A DNA stretch of 46,720 nt from the NCBI GenBank assembly GCA_021462855.1, contig JAJTXQ010000054.1:1-46720 (forward strand), written 5' to 3'. Below, in pieces: positions 26,551 through 34,197 of the stretch. Origin of the DNA: Dehalococcoidia bacterium (GTDB taxonomy: Bacteria > Chloroflexota > Dehalococcoidia > DSTF01 > JACRBR01). The first letter of the stretch is position 1; each line of letters starts with the position of its first letter. The notes under the pieces are model-generated. The model saw only the letters and a list, made by a program, of their open reading frames with translations, ran no database searches and was not told the DNA's origin. Both the position numbers and the translations under genes were made by a program.

Positions 26551-27186
26551 TTACAGCCGCTCGACCTGCAGGAAGTCCAGCTCGACGGGCGTTTCGCGCC
26601 CGAAGAACGAGACGAGCACCTTGACCTTGCCCTTCTCCAGGTGGATCTCGTCGACCTGGCCGACGAAGTCCTGGAACGGGCCATCGACGATGCGCACGCT
26701 CTGGCCGATCACGAAGCCGACCTTGACCTTCGGCGCCTCGACGCGCATCTGGCGGAGGATCTTCGTGACCTCGGCCGGCTCGAGCGGGACGGGCTTGGTG
26801 CCCGACCCGACGAACCCGGTGACGCCCGGCGTGTTCCGCACGACGAACCATGCGCGGCTCGAGTCGATGTCGTCTTCACGAAGCTCGATCATCTGCACCA
26901 GGACGTAGCCGGGGAAGATCTTGCGCGCGACGGTCCGGCGCTGGCCGTCGCGGATCTCGATCTCGTCCTCGGTGGGCACGACGACCTGGAAGATGAGGTC
27001 CTTCGCGTCCATGGGCTGGATGCGGTGCTCGAGGTTGGTCTTGACCTTGTTCTCGTAGCCGGAGTAGGTGTGGATGACGTACCAGCAGCGCCCTTCCTGG
27101 ATCGCCTCTTCTTCGGGCGATTCGGTCGCTACCGACGCCTCTTCCGGCTCCTCGACCCTGGCGACTGCCTTGCCCTTGCGTGCCAT
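26551..27186 (-). CDS. nusG: Transcription termination/antitermination factor NusG
   Basis: A 211-residue protein from the ATG at 27186. An acidic N-terminal stretch (about 10-32) precedes the NGN domain (WYVIHTYSGYENKVKTNLEH, IFPGYVLVQM, NTPGVTGFVG) and a C-terminal KOW domain (VRIVDGPFQDFVGQVDEIHLEKGKVKVLV). NusG binds RNA polymerase and couples it to Rho or to the ribosome. It starts 8 bp after secE. Confidence 0.97.
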   Translation of the reverse strand: MARKGKAVARVEEPEEASVATESPEEEAIQEGRCWYVIHTYSGYENKVKTNLEHRIQPMDAKDLIFQVVVPTEDEIEIRDGQRRTVARKIFPGYVLVQMIELREDDIDSSRAWFVVRNTPGVTGFVGSGTKPVPLEPAEVTKILRQMRVEAPKVKVGFVIGQSVRIVDGPFQDFVGQVDEIHLEKGKVKVLVSFFGRETPVELDFLQVERL

Positions 27187-27194
27187 CGTGCCTT

Positions 27195-27524
27195 CTATCG
27201 CAGGAGGGTGTTGTCGGCCACCCAGTTGAATCCCATGTCGACGCCGCCGAGCAGCAGCCCGATCGTGACGGTGACGGCGATCACGGCGACCGTGAGCCGC
27301 GTCGTCTCCTCGCGCGTGGGCCACGAGACTTTTTTGAGTTCATTGACGATGTCTTGCGCCGGGCCGCCGAGCACGGGGATGCGCTCGATGAGCGTGCGGC
27401 GCGCCTTCACCTCGGGCGCGGCGGCCTGCTGCTTCTGCGGGCGCTGCCCGCCGGACGGGCGGAAGGAAGGCGACTTCGCGGGCGGCTTGCGGACGAGCGG
27501 CTGTCTGCGCAGGGCGCGGCTCAT
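27195..27524 (-). CDS. secE: Preprotein translocase subunit SecE
   Basis: A 109-residue protein with an unusually long basic, Pro/Gln-rich N-terminal part (about 1-45), then the conserved amphipathic helix ELKKVSWPTREETTRLT (about 62-78) and one membrane helix (about 79-98). SecE clamps SecY in the translocon. Position between rpmG and nusG is the standard order. Confidence 0.93.
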   Translation of the reverse strand: MSRALRRQPLVRKPPAKSPSFRPSGGQRPQKQQAAAPEVKARRTLIERIPVLGGPAQDIVNELKKVSWPTREETTRLTVAVIAVTVTIGLLLGGVDMGFNWVADNTLLR

Positions 27525-27539
27525 GGCGATGTCCCTCCC

Positions 27540-27704
27540 TTAGCGGACCTCGCGGTGGGCCCGGTGCGTCCGGCAGCGCGGGCAGAACTTGCGCAGCTCG
27601 AGGCGGTCCGGGTCGTTCCGGCGGTTCTTGGTCGTGGGGTACGTGCGCTCTTTGCACTCCGTGCAGGCGAGCGTGATGATCGATCGGTCTTCTTTCTTCG
27701 CCAT
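27540..27704 (-). CDS. rpmG: 50S ribosomal protein L33
   Basis: A 54-residue protein from the ATG at 27702-27704 to a TAA at 27540-27542. It reads [17 protein letters not shown]..., contains [17 protein letters not shown] and has two CxxC pairs (CTEC, CPRC), so it is the zinc-binding form of L33. It starts 15 bp upstream of secE and follows the hairpin after tuf. Confidence 0.95.
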   Translation of the reverse strand: MAKKEDRSIITLACTECKERTYPTTKNRRNDPDRLELRKFCPRCRTHRAHREVR

Positions 27705-27735
27705 GTGTCAGTTCCTGCCCGTAGCGGCGGGCAAA

Positions 27736-27771
27736 GCGGCCCGCCCGTACAGTATAGAACGGGCGGGCCGC
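27736..27771 (-). terminator. Large hairpin between tuf and rpmG
   Basis: GCGGCCCGCCCGT (27736-27748) pairs perfectly with ACGGGCGGGCCGC (27759-27771), a 13-bp stem. The 10-nt loop contains TATACT on the minus strand, the same -10 word as in the tRNA promoter upstream of tuf. It may end or slow tuf transcripts and also carry a promoter for rpmG. Confidence 0.55.
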
Positions 27772-27786
27772 GCCATTCGTGTACCT

Positions 27787-28986
27787 CTATTCGAGGATCT
27801 TCGTGACCGCGCCGGCGCCCACCGTGCGGCCGCCCTCGCGGATCGCGAAGCGGAGGCCGTCCTCGACGGCGACGGGCGTGATGAGCTCCACCGTCATCTT
27901 GACGTTGTCGCCCGGCATGATCATCTCCACGCCCTCGGGCAGCGCGATGGTGCCGGTGACGTCGGTCGTGCGGACGTAGAACTGCGGGCGGTAGCCGCTG
28001 AAGAACGGCGTGTGCCGGCCGCCCTCGTCCTTCGAGAGCACGTAGACCTCGGCCTCGAACTTCTTGTGCGGGGTGATCGAGCCGGGCTTGGCGAGCACCT
28101 GGCCGCGCTCGATGTCCTCGCGCTCGATGCCGCGGAGGAGGCAGCCGACGTTGTCGCCCGCCTCGCCCTGGTCGAGCGTCTTCTGGAACATCTCGACGCC
28201 GGTGACGGTCGTCTTTCGCGTTTCGCCGAAGCCGATGATCTCGATCTCGTCGCCGACCTTGACGATGCCGCGCTCGACACGGCCGGTGACCACGGTGCCG
28301 CGGCCCTTGATGCCGAACACGTCCTCGACCGGCATGATGAACGGCTTGTCGACCGGGCGCGCCGGCGTCGGGATGTACGAGTCGACGGCCTCCATGAGCT
28401 CGATGATCGACTTGTACTCCGGCGAGCTCGGGTCATCGCTCGTCGAGTTGAGGGCGGCGAGCGCGCTGCCGCGGATGATCGGGATGTCGTCGCCCGGGAA
28501 GCCGTTCTTGGTGAGCAGCTCGCGGAGTTCGAGCTCGACGAGGTCGAGCAGCTCGGGGTCGTCCATCTGGTCGACCTTGTTCAGGTAGACGACGATGTAC
28601 GGCACCTCGACCTGGCGGGCGAGCAGGATGTGCTCGCGCGTCTGGGGCATGGGGCCCTCGGGCGCGGCGACGACGAGGATCGCGCCGTCCATCTGGGCGG
28701 CGCCGGTGATCATGTTCTTGATGTAGTCGGCGTGGCCCGGGCAGTCGACGTGCGCGTAGTGCCGGTTCTCCGTCTCGTACTCGACGTGCGCGATGGCGAT
28801 CGTGATGCCGCGCGCGCGCTCTTCCGGCGCGTTGTCGATGCTGCCGAAGTCGCGGTACGACGCGAGTTTCTTGAGCGCCAGGGTCTTGGTGATCGCCGCG
28901 GTGAGCGTGGTCTTGCCATGGTCGACGTGACCGATGGTGCCGACGTTTACGTGCGGCTTCGTCCGCTCAAACTTCTGCTTCGCCAT
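27787..28986 (-). CDS. tuf: Elongation factor Tu
   Basis: A 399-residue GTPase from the ATG at 28986 ([19 protein letters not shown]). G motifs: [34 protein letters not shown] and a G5-type SAL; domains 2 and 3 follow with [13 protein letters not shown] and [16 protein letters not shown]. It delivers aminoacyl-tRNA to the ribosome. The switch I region reads [11 protein letters not shown] instead of the more common ITINTAHVEYE, a variant I associate with Chloroflexota. It is co-transcribed behind two tRNA-Thr genes. Confidence 0.98.
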   Translation of the reverse strand: MAKQKFERTKPHVNVGTIGHVDHGKTTLTAAITKTLALKKLASYRDFGSIDNAPEERARGITIAIAHVEYETENRHYAHVDCPGHADYIKNMITGAAQMDGAILVVAAPEGPMPQTREHILLARQVEVPYIVVYLNKVDQMDDPELLDLVELELRELLTKNGFPGDDIPIIRGSALAALNSTSDDPSSPEYKSIIELMEAVDSYIPTPARPVDKPFIMPVEDVFGIKGRGTVVTGRVERGIVKVGDEIEIIGFGETRKTTVTGVEMFQKTLDQGEAGDNVGCLLRGIEREDIERGQVLAKPGSITPHKKFEAEVYVLSKDEGGRHTPFFSGYRPQFYVRTTDVTGTIALPEGVEMIMPGDNVKMTVELITPVAVEDGLRFAIREGGRTVGAGAVTKILE

Positions 28987-29137
28987 GTCTGGCAACTCCT
29001 CCTGTTCCCCTCTGGCGGAGGGGGTGCTGTCGTTCCGCACGCCGGCGGATCGCGTCGTGTCCTGGAGCGCCGCCCGCCTGCGGGCGAGCTCCATGTTTGG
29101 TGCGACTTCATCCCGCCTTCGGCGGGCGTGTCTCCTC

Positions 29138-29213
29138 TGGAGCCCACAATCGGATTCGAACCGATGACCTCACCCTTACCAAGGGTGTGCTCTGCCAACT
29201 GAGCTATGTGGGC
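29138..29213 (-). tRNA. tRNA-Thr (anticodon GGU)
   Basis: A 76-nt cloverleaf including encoded CCA: acceptor GCCCACA/TGTGGGC, D arm AGCTCAGTTGGCAGAGC, anticodon arm CACCC-TTGGTAA-GGGTG (anticodon GGT), T arm ATCGG-TTCGAAT-CCGAT, discriminator T. It lies between tuf and the other tRNA-Thr. Confidence 0.95.
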
Positions 29214-29281
29214 AGATCGGTCGTTCTGGCGGGCATGGCGCGCATCCGTCCGCGCTGCCTGCTCCACCGTGGGTACCAACC

Positions 29282-29357
29282 TGGAGCCCGAGAGGGGATT
29301 CGAACCCACTAACCTACCGATTACAAATCGGTTGCGCTACCGTTGCGCCACTCGGGC
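29282..29357 (-). tRNA. tRNA-Thr (anticodon UGU)
   Basis: A 76-nt cloverleaf with encoded CCA: acceptor GCCCGAG/CTCGGGC, anticodon arm ACCGA-TTTGTAA-TCGGT (anticodon TGT), T arm GTGGG-TTCGAAT-CCCCT with one mismatched pair, and a 6-nt variable loop. It is the first gene of the tRNA-tuf operon. Confidence 0.92.
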
Positions 29358-29430
29358 TCGATCGCCCCGCTCCCTCCGCCGGTACGCCGGCGGAGCGAAG
29401 GTGGGCCGGCTCTGATTGTGAACGTGCCGA

Positions 29431-29460
29431 ACAAAAATACGCCCCGCCGTTCCCGGCGGG
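29431..29460 (-). terminator. Attenuator-like hairpin in the tRNA-tuf leader
   Basis: On the minus strand CCCGCCG-GGAA-CGGCGGG is followed after five bases by TTTTT, an intrinsic-terminator shape placed just after the predicted transcript start and before the first tRNA. Confidence 0.45.
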
Positions 29461-29472
29461 TATCGCGCGCAC

Positions 29473-29502
29473 AGTATAGGTAGCCGGAATCTGGCAAGTC
29501 AA
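29473..29502 (-). promoter_or_regulatory. Promoter of the tRNA-Thr/tuf operon
   Basis: TTGACT (29497-29502), 18-nt spacer, TATACT (29473-29478) on the minus strand; the best sigma-70-type match in the window, as expected for a highly expressed operon. Confidence 0.7.
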
Positions 29503-29580
29503 GAAATCCGGAGATTCCCGCGGCGGCGCCCGGCAGCATCCTGAACTGCCCCGCGCGGCCCCCGCGCGCTCGCGCCTCGC

Positions 29581-29586
29581 TAGACT
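29581..29586 (+). promoter_or_regulatory. -10 element of a putative leaderless promoter
   Basis: TAGACT, 7 nt before the ATG of the cysteine synthase-like gene at 29594; no ribosome binding site. Confidence 0.45.
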
Positions 29587-29593
29587 GACCGCG

Positions 29594-30532
29594 ATGCACC
29601 ACCGGCACATCCTGCACACGATCGGCGCCACGCCGATGCTCGAGCTGAAGCGGCTGTCGCCGAACCCCGGCGTGCGGCTCTTCGCGAAACTCGAAGGCTG
29701 GAACCCGACCGGCTCGATCAAGGACCGCATCGTCAAGCATATGATCCAGCACGCCGAGCGCGACGGCCTGCTCGTGCCCGGCGACACCGTGTACGAGGCG
29801 AGCACCGGCAACACCGGCATCGCGCTGGCGATGGTCGGGCGGGCGATGGGCTACGGCGTGCACATCGTCATGCCGCGCAACGTGTACCCGGAGATCCCGC
29901 GCGCGCTCGCCGTGTACGGCGCCGACGTCACGTGGGTGACGACCGAGGAGGGCGTCACGGGCGCCATGGCGCTCGCGCGGGAGATGGCGGCGCGCCAGCG
30001 GTCGTTCATGCTCGACCAGTTCTGCAACCCGCACAACGCGCGCGCGCACTACGTCTGGACCGGCGCGGAGATCCTCGCCGACGTGCCGGAGGTCGATGTG
30101 CTCGTCGCCGGCCTCGGGACGGGTGGCACGCTCATGGGCACCGGGCAGCGGCTGAAGGAGGCGAACCCGCGCACGAAGGTGATCGCCGTCGAGCCGCACC
30201 CGGGGAACGCGCTGCAGGGGCTGAAGTCACTCGCCGACGGATTCATCCCGCCGATCCTCGACCTGGGGTTCCTCGACGGGAAGATCCTGGTGCGCAGCGG
30301 GCACGCGTTCCGCGCGGCGCGCCTGCTGATGCAGCGCGAGGGCGTGTTCGGGGGCATCAGCGCGGGCGCCGTGCTGCACGCCGGGCTGAAGTTCGCCGAG
30401 CGCATGGACAAGGGCGCTATCGTCATGGTGTTCGCCGACTCCGGGTGGAAGTACCTGGAGACGAACCTCTGGTCCGCGCCGCCGCTCGGCGAGGACGACG
30501 AGGAGAACCTCGACGACATCATCTGGTGGTGA
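29594..30532 (+). CDS. Cysteine synthase family PLP enzyme (CysK/CysM-like)
   Basis: A 312-residue fold-type II PLP enzyme. The Schiff-base lysine is K43 in NPTGSIKDR; the substrate loop is EASTGNTGIALAM; the phosphate-binding loop is GLGTGGTLMGT; and the C-terminal GGISAGAVLHA carries the pyridine-nitrogen Ser region. It should make cysteine from O-acetylserine (or a related acceptor) and sulfide. A more precise sub-family (CysK, CysM or Cbs-like) cannot be fixed from the sequence. The acidic tail (GEDDEENLDDIIWW) is unusual and may serve a partner interaction. Confidence 0.9.
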   Translation: MHHRHILHTIGATPMLELKRLSPNPGVRLFAKLEGWNPTGSIKDRIVKHMIQHAERDGLLVPGDTVYEASTGNTGIALAMVGRAMGYGVHIVMPRNVYPEIPRALAVYGADVTWVTTEEGVTGAMALAREMAARQRSFMLDQFCNPHNARAHYVWTGAEILADVPEVDVLVAGLGTGGTLMGTGQRLKEANPRTKVIAVEPHPGNALQGLKSLADGFIPPILDLGFLDGKILVRSGHAFRAARLLMQREGVFGGISAGAVLHAGLKFAERMDKGAIVMVFADSGWKYLETNLWSAPPLGEDDEENLDDIIWW

Positions 30533-30572
30533 CGCGCTGTTCGGTGCTCACGGGTTGTCCGGGATGAAACGG

Positions 30573-30604
30573 AATAGCGCGCGAGCGGGAACTCGCGCGC
30601 TATT
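30573..30604. terminator. Perfect hairpin between convergent genes
   Basis: AATAGCGCGCGAG (30573-30585) pairs with CTCGCGCGCTATT (30592-30604), 13 bp with a 6-nt loop; bidirectional terminator candidate. Confidence 0.6.
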
Positions 30605-30632
30605 CGTGATGACGCCGCGTCTGTAATTGCGG

Positions 30633-31391
30633 CTACTCTCTGGTGCGATCCGTGAGCGGCTCCGTCAGTTCGATGCCGAAGTAGCGGCACAGCTGCCGGA
30701 ACATCTCCTGCTTCGGCGGGCCGGCGGCCTCGAGCGCCAGGTACTCGCGCACGGGCCTGTACGGAGCTTCGCCGCCGCCCGGCGGAATGCGGTCGCGGAC
30801 GACGATCTGACGCCAGTCGTGCACGCGTTGGATGCGCGAGAACGAGCCGATCGCGGCGGCGGCGAATGCCTCGATCGCGCGGTCATCGATCGGCTCGGCG
30901 CCGTTGCCGGTCTGCTCCGCTCCTCGGTGGATGTCCTCAACGGAGCAAGCGCGCGAGCGCGGCGGCTGCTCGGCATCGGCCGCATCGCCGGGCCTGGCGC
31001 CGGGCGCCGGGGTCGTGCTGTCTCCGGCCGCCTCGCCGCCGAGCACGATGCGGTTCATGAGCGAATGGCGCCCGAACGGCAGCGCGACGAACCCGGCGGA
31101 CTCGTTGACGCGTTTCACCAGCGCTCTGCAGGCGTCGCAGTAGAAGCTCGAGTACCTCGAGCCGCTCGGGATGAGTTCGGCGGCGCAGCAGTAGCAGAGC
31201 TCGACGGCGGCGGGGAAATCCCCGGGCGGCGGCGGCAGGTCCGACTCGCGCAGGTGCCATGCAGCCAAGGCGTTGTCGCACTTCCCCCGGGCCGGCTGTT
31301 CGTACAGCGGCCTGCGATCGTCGCCGGTGAGCACGCCGAGGACTTCGGCGCAGCCGGCGCATACACGGAGCTTGTCGGTGCGAAACATCAT
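30633..31391 (-). CDS. Putative zinc-binding protein of unknown function, second gene behind the SAM-type riboswitch
   Basis: A 252-residue protein whose ATG overlaps the upstream stop (ATGA), so translation is coupled. The N-terminal half has paired cysteines: CAGC (about 11-14), CYCC (about 66-69) and a YCDACRALV segment (about 83-91), which may form one or two zinc sites. A low-complexity Ala/Gly/Pro/Asp region (about 120-150) separates this from a C-terminal helical part (FSRIQRVHDWRQIVVRD, MFRQLCRYFGIEL). No catalytic motif is recognised and I do not assign a family. Confidence 0.75.
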   Translation of the reverse strand: MMFRTDKLRVCAGCAEVLGVLTGDDRRPLYEQPARGKCDNALAAWHLRESDLPPPPGDFPAAVELCYCCAAELIPSGSRYSSFYCDACRALVKRVNESAGFVALPFGRHSLMNRIVLGGEAAGDSTTPAPGARPGDAADAEQPPRSRACSVEDIHRGAEQTGNGAEPIDDRAIEAFAAAAIGSFSRIQRVHDWRQIVVRDRIPPGGGEAPYRPVREYLALEAAGPPKQEMFRQLCRYFGIELTEPLTDRTRE

Positions 31392-32005
31392 GCGTACCCC
31401 CTCGCCACGTTCAGCAGATTGGAATCCTCGACGCACGTGTAGCCGAGCGCTTCGAGATCGGCGACGATCTCCTCCTCACGCTCACTGTCGAGCACGAGGA
31501 ACTCGCCGTCGAGGACGCTTGACTCGATGTACCCGTACTTCGCGATGATCTGCGGCGGCATCCACTCGAGCATGATCTGGTTCGGCCACCAGGCCACCGA
31601 CTGCGGTGCGTCATATTCGTTGCCATCGCCGTCCGAGAACGCCGCGATGTCGTCATCGGTCGGCGGGCGTCCCGCGTCGCCGGGGGGCAGGTTTGCGTAC
31701 GCCTGCTCCGCGCTGAGGCCGTCGTAGTCGTCGGGGTGGTAGTCCTCGAGAAACTCCTCGAACGACGCGTAGGACGCGTTCTCGATGAGGTGTGCAGCGA
31801 AGCGCTCGTACGCCGATTCGCTGAACCGGTGGCGGAACTCGCCCCACGTCATCGGAAAGTCCTTGCACGTGGCCAGGTCGAAGTGGAGCTGCGCTTCGGC
31901 GAGCGGCGCGAAGACGAGCGACAATTCGTAGTCCGAGATGCGCCCGTACACGAGGGTCTTCGGCGAATCGGTAGGGGGATCGAGGGGACGTGACTGTTCC
32001 GGCAC
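31388..32005 (-). CDS. Acidic protein of unknown function directly behind the SAM-type riboswitch
   Basis: A 205-residue protein from a GTG at 32005, with a strong AAGGAG site 8 nt upstream. It is rich in Asp/Glu and aromatic residues (LVFAPLAEAQLHFDLATCKDF, MTWGEFRHRFSES, FEEFLEDYHPDDYDG, SVAWWPNQIMLEWMPPQI). No signal peptide, membrane helix or known motif is seen. Third-position G+C is high, so it is a genuine gene. The riboswitch implies regulation by S-adenosylmethionine, but nothing in the protein itself shows a role in methionine or sulfur metabolism. Confidence 0.75.
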   Translation of the reverse strand: MPEQSRPLDPPTDSPKTLVYGRISDYELSLVFAPLAEAQLHFDLATCKDFPMTWGEFRHRFSESAYERFAAHLIENASYASFEEFLEDYHPDDYDGLSAEQAYANLPPGDAGRPPTDDDIAAFSDGDGNEYDAPQSVAWWPNQIMLEWMPPQIIAKYGYIESSVLDGEFLVLDSEREEEIVADLEALGYTCVEDSNLLNVARGYA

Positions 32006-32026
32006 TTGGTTGCTCCTTTCTGAGCC

Positions 32027-32107
32027 GCATCCCCTCGTCGGAGGGATGGCACCTTGGCTGCCGTTGCCAGGTTGCCGGAGCCGCCACGCGCGGCTCTCTC
32101 TTGATGC
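32027..32107 (-). ncRNA. SAM-I-clan riboswitch-like aptamer
   Basis: An 81-nt minus-strand RNA with the conserved SAM-I/SAM-IV core. P1 is GCATC (32103-32107) with GATGC (32027-32031); then AAGAGA; P2 GAGCCGC-GCGTG-GCGGCTC; the invariant CGGCAACC; a P3 arm (CCTGGC/GCCAAGG); AGGTGCCATCC as J3/4; and P4 CCCTC-CGAC-GAGGG. P2 lacks the kink-turn internal loop of classical SAM-I, so a SAM-I/IV variant is most likely. Just after P1 a GCTC-AGAAAG-GAGC hairpin overlaps the AAGGAG site, which suggests control of translation initiation. Confidence 0.75.
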
Positions 32108-32114
32108 TTGTCAC

Positions 32115-32143
32115 AAGGTACCAGAAAGAACCCTCGCAAGCAA
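32115..32143 (-). promoter_or_regulatory. Promoter of the riboswitch-controlled operon
   Basis: TTGCTT (32138-32143), 17-nt spacer, TACCTT (32115-32120); transcription would begin almost exactly at the first base of the aptamer. Confidence 0.5.
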
Positions 32144-32169
32144 CATTTTGGCGCGTCAACGAAGCGCGC

Positions 32170-34095
32170 TCAGCCGAGCCATGGCGCCATCGCGCCGAGC
32201 GGCGTCCCCTCGGGCGGCGGTGGCGCCGGCTCGCGCAGGCGCCGCGCGATGAGCGGGATCGCGAGGATCATCGTGACGGACGCGACCGCGACGACGGCGT
32301 AGGCGATGATCTCGGTCGTACGATCCTCGAGCCCGTCGAGCCCGAAGATGCGCGAGTCGAGCACGGTGAAGAAGCCATTCCAGCCTGCGTGGATCGCCAC
32401 GGCCGCGCCGAACAGCGCCAGCGCCACGCGGTGCTTCCGGCCGATGCTCCAGTACCACCATGCGAGCCCTGCGAGCCCGCTGCAGATGACGTGCAGCGAC
32501 GTGCTGCCGCCGCGCAGGAGCATGATCTGCCACCAGTCCGCCAGGTCCTCGCTGATGCCATCGAGGCCGTAGAGCTGCGACTCGAGCATGCCAAACCCGG
32601 CGCCGGCCGCCGCGCCGAGGAGGAACACCTGCGCGCGCGTCGCCGCCCGCGGCATCGTGAACCGCACGGCGAGGCTCTTGCCGAACTCCTCGCTCAGCGG
32701 CGCGAGCACCGCAGCGGTGACGAACCCGGCGACGAACTGCTCGTTGTTCGTGAGGATGAGGTTGGCGTCGGCGATCGCGTTGAACACGTCGTCGCTGTTC
32801 TCCGCCGTGGCGAAGGCGCCGTTGTGGACGAGCAGCAACGCGACGGCGTACAGCGCGCCGATCGACTCGACGTAGATCGCGATCATCGTCGCGACGCCGG
32901 TGCTGACCGCGATGGCGAGGCCGACCTGCCGCCACGACACGCCGCGCACGGGCACGCCGCGCGCCCAGCCGCCGCGCGCCGCCAGCGCGACGTACGCCAC
33001 GCCCGGCAGCGCTCCGGCCAGGATGTGCAGCGGCGGCATCTGCAACGCGACCGGCGAGTCCTTCTCCATGTTCACGTGGCCGAGTCCGAGCACCACCACG
33101 AACGCTGCGACGGCCACCAGCGCCACGGGCGCGCGGAATGCGCCCGACCCTTCGCCCATCGATGCCGAGATGAGGTGGTACACGAGCAGCACGCCCGGCA
33201 CGAGTGCCAGCACGACCATCGCCGTGAACAGCACGGTCTGTTCGACGACGCTGAGCTCGTTCCCCTCGCCGTCGAAGTAGGCGTCGCCGCCGATGAGCGA
33301 CAGCATGCCGAGAAGGGTCAGCATTCCGGAGAGCGTGAGCATGACGCCGTAGGCCGCGCCGGCATAGCGCGCCCACCGTTCGATGCGCCGGCGCGCGCGC
33401 CTGGCCATCGACCAGCGCACGCAGGCGGCGCCGAGCGCGAGGCCGGCGGCCGTGATCACGGCGCCGAACCACGTGAGCGCGGCGAACCCGCGATACTCGG
33501 CGAGCTCGGGCGTGTTCATCTGCCGCACGATCGGCGCGGCGACGAGCATCGCCAGCCCGCCGGTGACGAGTGTCACGGCGAGGACGGCGAGGACCGCCTT
33601 CGTGTAGGTGCGCGCGGCCCGGTGCATCAGCAGCACCGCGACGGCGCCGATCGCCGCGGCGATGGCCGTCGCGAGCAATGACGCGCGGGTGTCGTTGCCG
33701 TCCTTCGCCAGGTCCGTGATCGAGACGCCGGCGACGGCGAGGCAGGCGATCAGCGCGGCCGTCGCCACCGCGGCGAGGATGAAGCCGAGCACGCTGCGCC
33801 ATGTGCTGCGCATGCGCTCGCCGCGCGCCCGCGGCCACACCATCGGCCGTGTCGCCACGTACCGGTAGCGCGGCGCGCCCGGCGCAGGCGCGTATGCCGC
33901 GGCTGCAGGCGCGGGCACGAGGCCCCGCGGGTCGTGTCCGCGCGAGAGCGTGTCGATGAAGCGTGCGGGGGCCGGTGGCGGCGTGGCGTCGCAGGGCCGC
34001 GACGGGTCGTGCGCCGCGCCGCAGCGCGGGCAGCGGCCGTCACCGTGCGAACTGGCGTCCGCGGGCGGGTCTGCGGCGCGCTCGTCCACGTCCAC
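32170..34095 (-). CDS. PrsW-family intramembrane protease with N-terminal zinc ribbon
   Basis: A 641-residue protein (GTG start at 34095; a second GTG at 34089 fits a GGGGG ribosome site). The N-terminus has a short zinc ribbon (CPRCGAAHDPSRPC, about 22-35) and a Pro/Ala linker; about 12 membrane helices follow. The C-terminal third carries the PrsW/CAAX-protease-like motifs APLSEEFGKSLAV (EExxK), GAGFGMLESQLYG (the Glu after a helix), TSLHVICSGLAG and IHAGWNGF. Known PrsW enzymes cleave anti-sigma factors or membrane substrates, but no such target is adjacent. The large N-terminal membrane half is beyond the usual PrsW length. Confidence 0.85.
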   Translation of the reverse strand: MDVDERAADPPADASSHGDGRCPRCGAAHDPSRPCDATPPPAPARFIDTLSRGHDPRGLVPAPAAAAYAPAPGAPRYRYVATRPMVWPRARGERMRSTWRSVLGFILAAVATAALIACLAVAGVSITDLAKDGNDTRASLLATAIAAAIGAVAVLLMHRAARTYTKAVLAVLAVTLVTGGLAMLVAAPIVRQMNTPELAEYRGFAALTWFGAVITAAGLALGAACVRWSMARRARRRIERWARYAGAAYGVMLTLSGMLTLLGMLSLIGGDAYFDGEGNELSVVEQTVLFTAMVVLALVPGVLLVYHLISASMGEGSGAFRAPVALVAVAAFVVVLGLGHVNMEKDSPVALQMPPLHILAGALPGVAYVALAARGGWARGVPVRGVSWRQVGLAIAVSTGVATMIAIYVESIGALYAVALLLVHNGAFATAENSDDVFNAIADANLILTNNEQFVAGFVTAAVLAPLSEEFGKSLAVRFTMPRAATRAQVFLLGAAAGAGFGMLESQLYGLDGISEDLADWWQIMLLRGGSTSLHVICSGLAGLAWWYWSIGRKHRVALALFGAAVAIHAGWNGFFTVLDSRIFGLDGLEDRTTEIIAYAVVAVASVTMILAIPLIARRLREPAPPPPEGTPLGAMAPWLG

Positions 34096-34183
34096 CCCCT
34101 TCTCGCCGACGGTACGACAGGCGCGGCATGCGAGGCAATGGCCGGGCCACCGATTTCGCTTGCCCGCGCCCCGGAGCCACGCC

Positions 34184-34189
34184 TACACT
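34184..34189 (+). promoter_or_regulatory. -10 element of a putative leaderless promoter
   Basis: TACACT, 8 nt before the glycosyltransferase ATG at 34198; no ribosome binding site. Confidence 0.45.
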
Positions 34190-34197
34190 CGGCACGC

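Noticed and set aside
27589-29202. Long plus-strand open frame across tuf, rpmG and a tRNA
   Set aside because: It overlaps confirmed minus-strand genes and tRNA; the translation has no recognisable domain.
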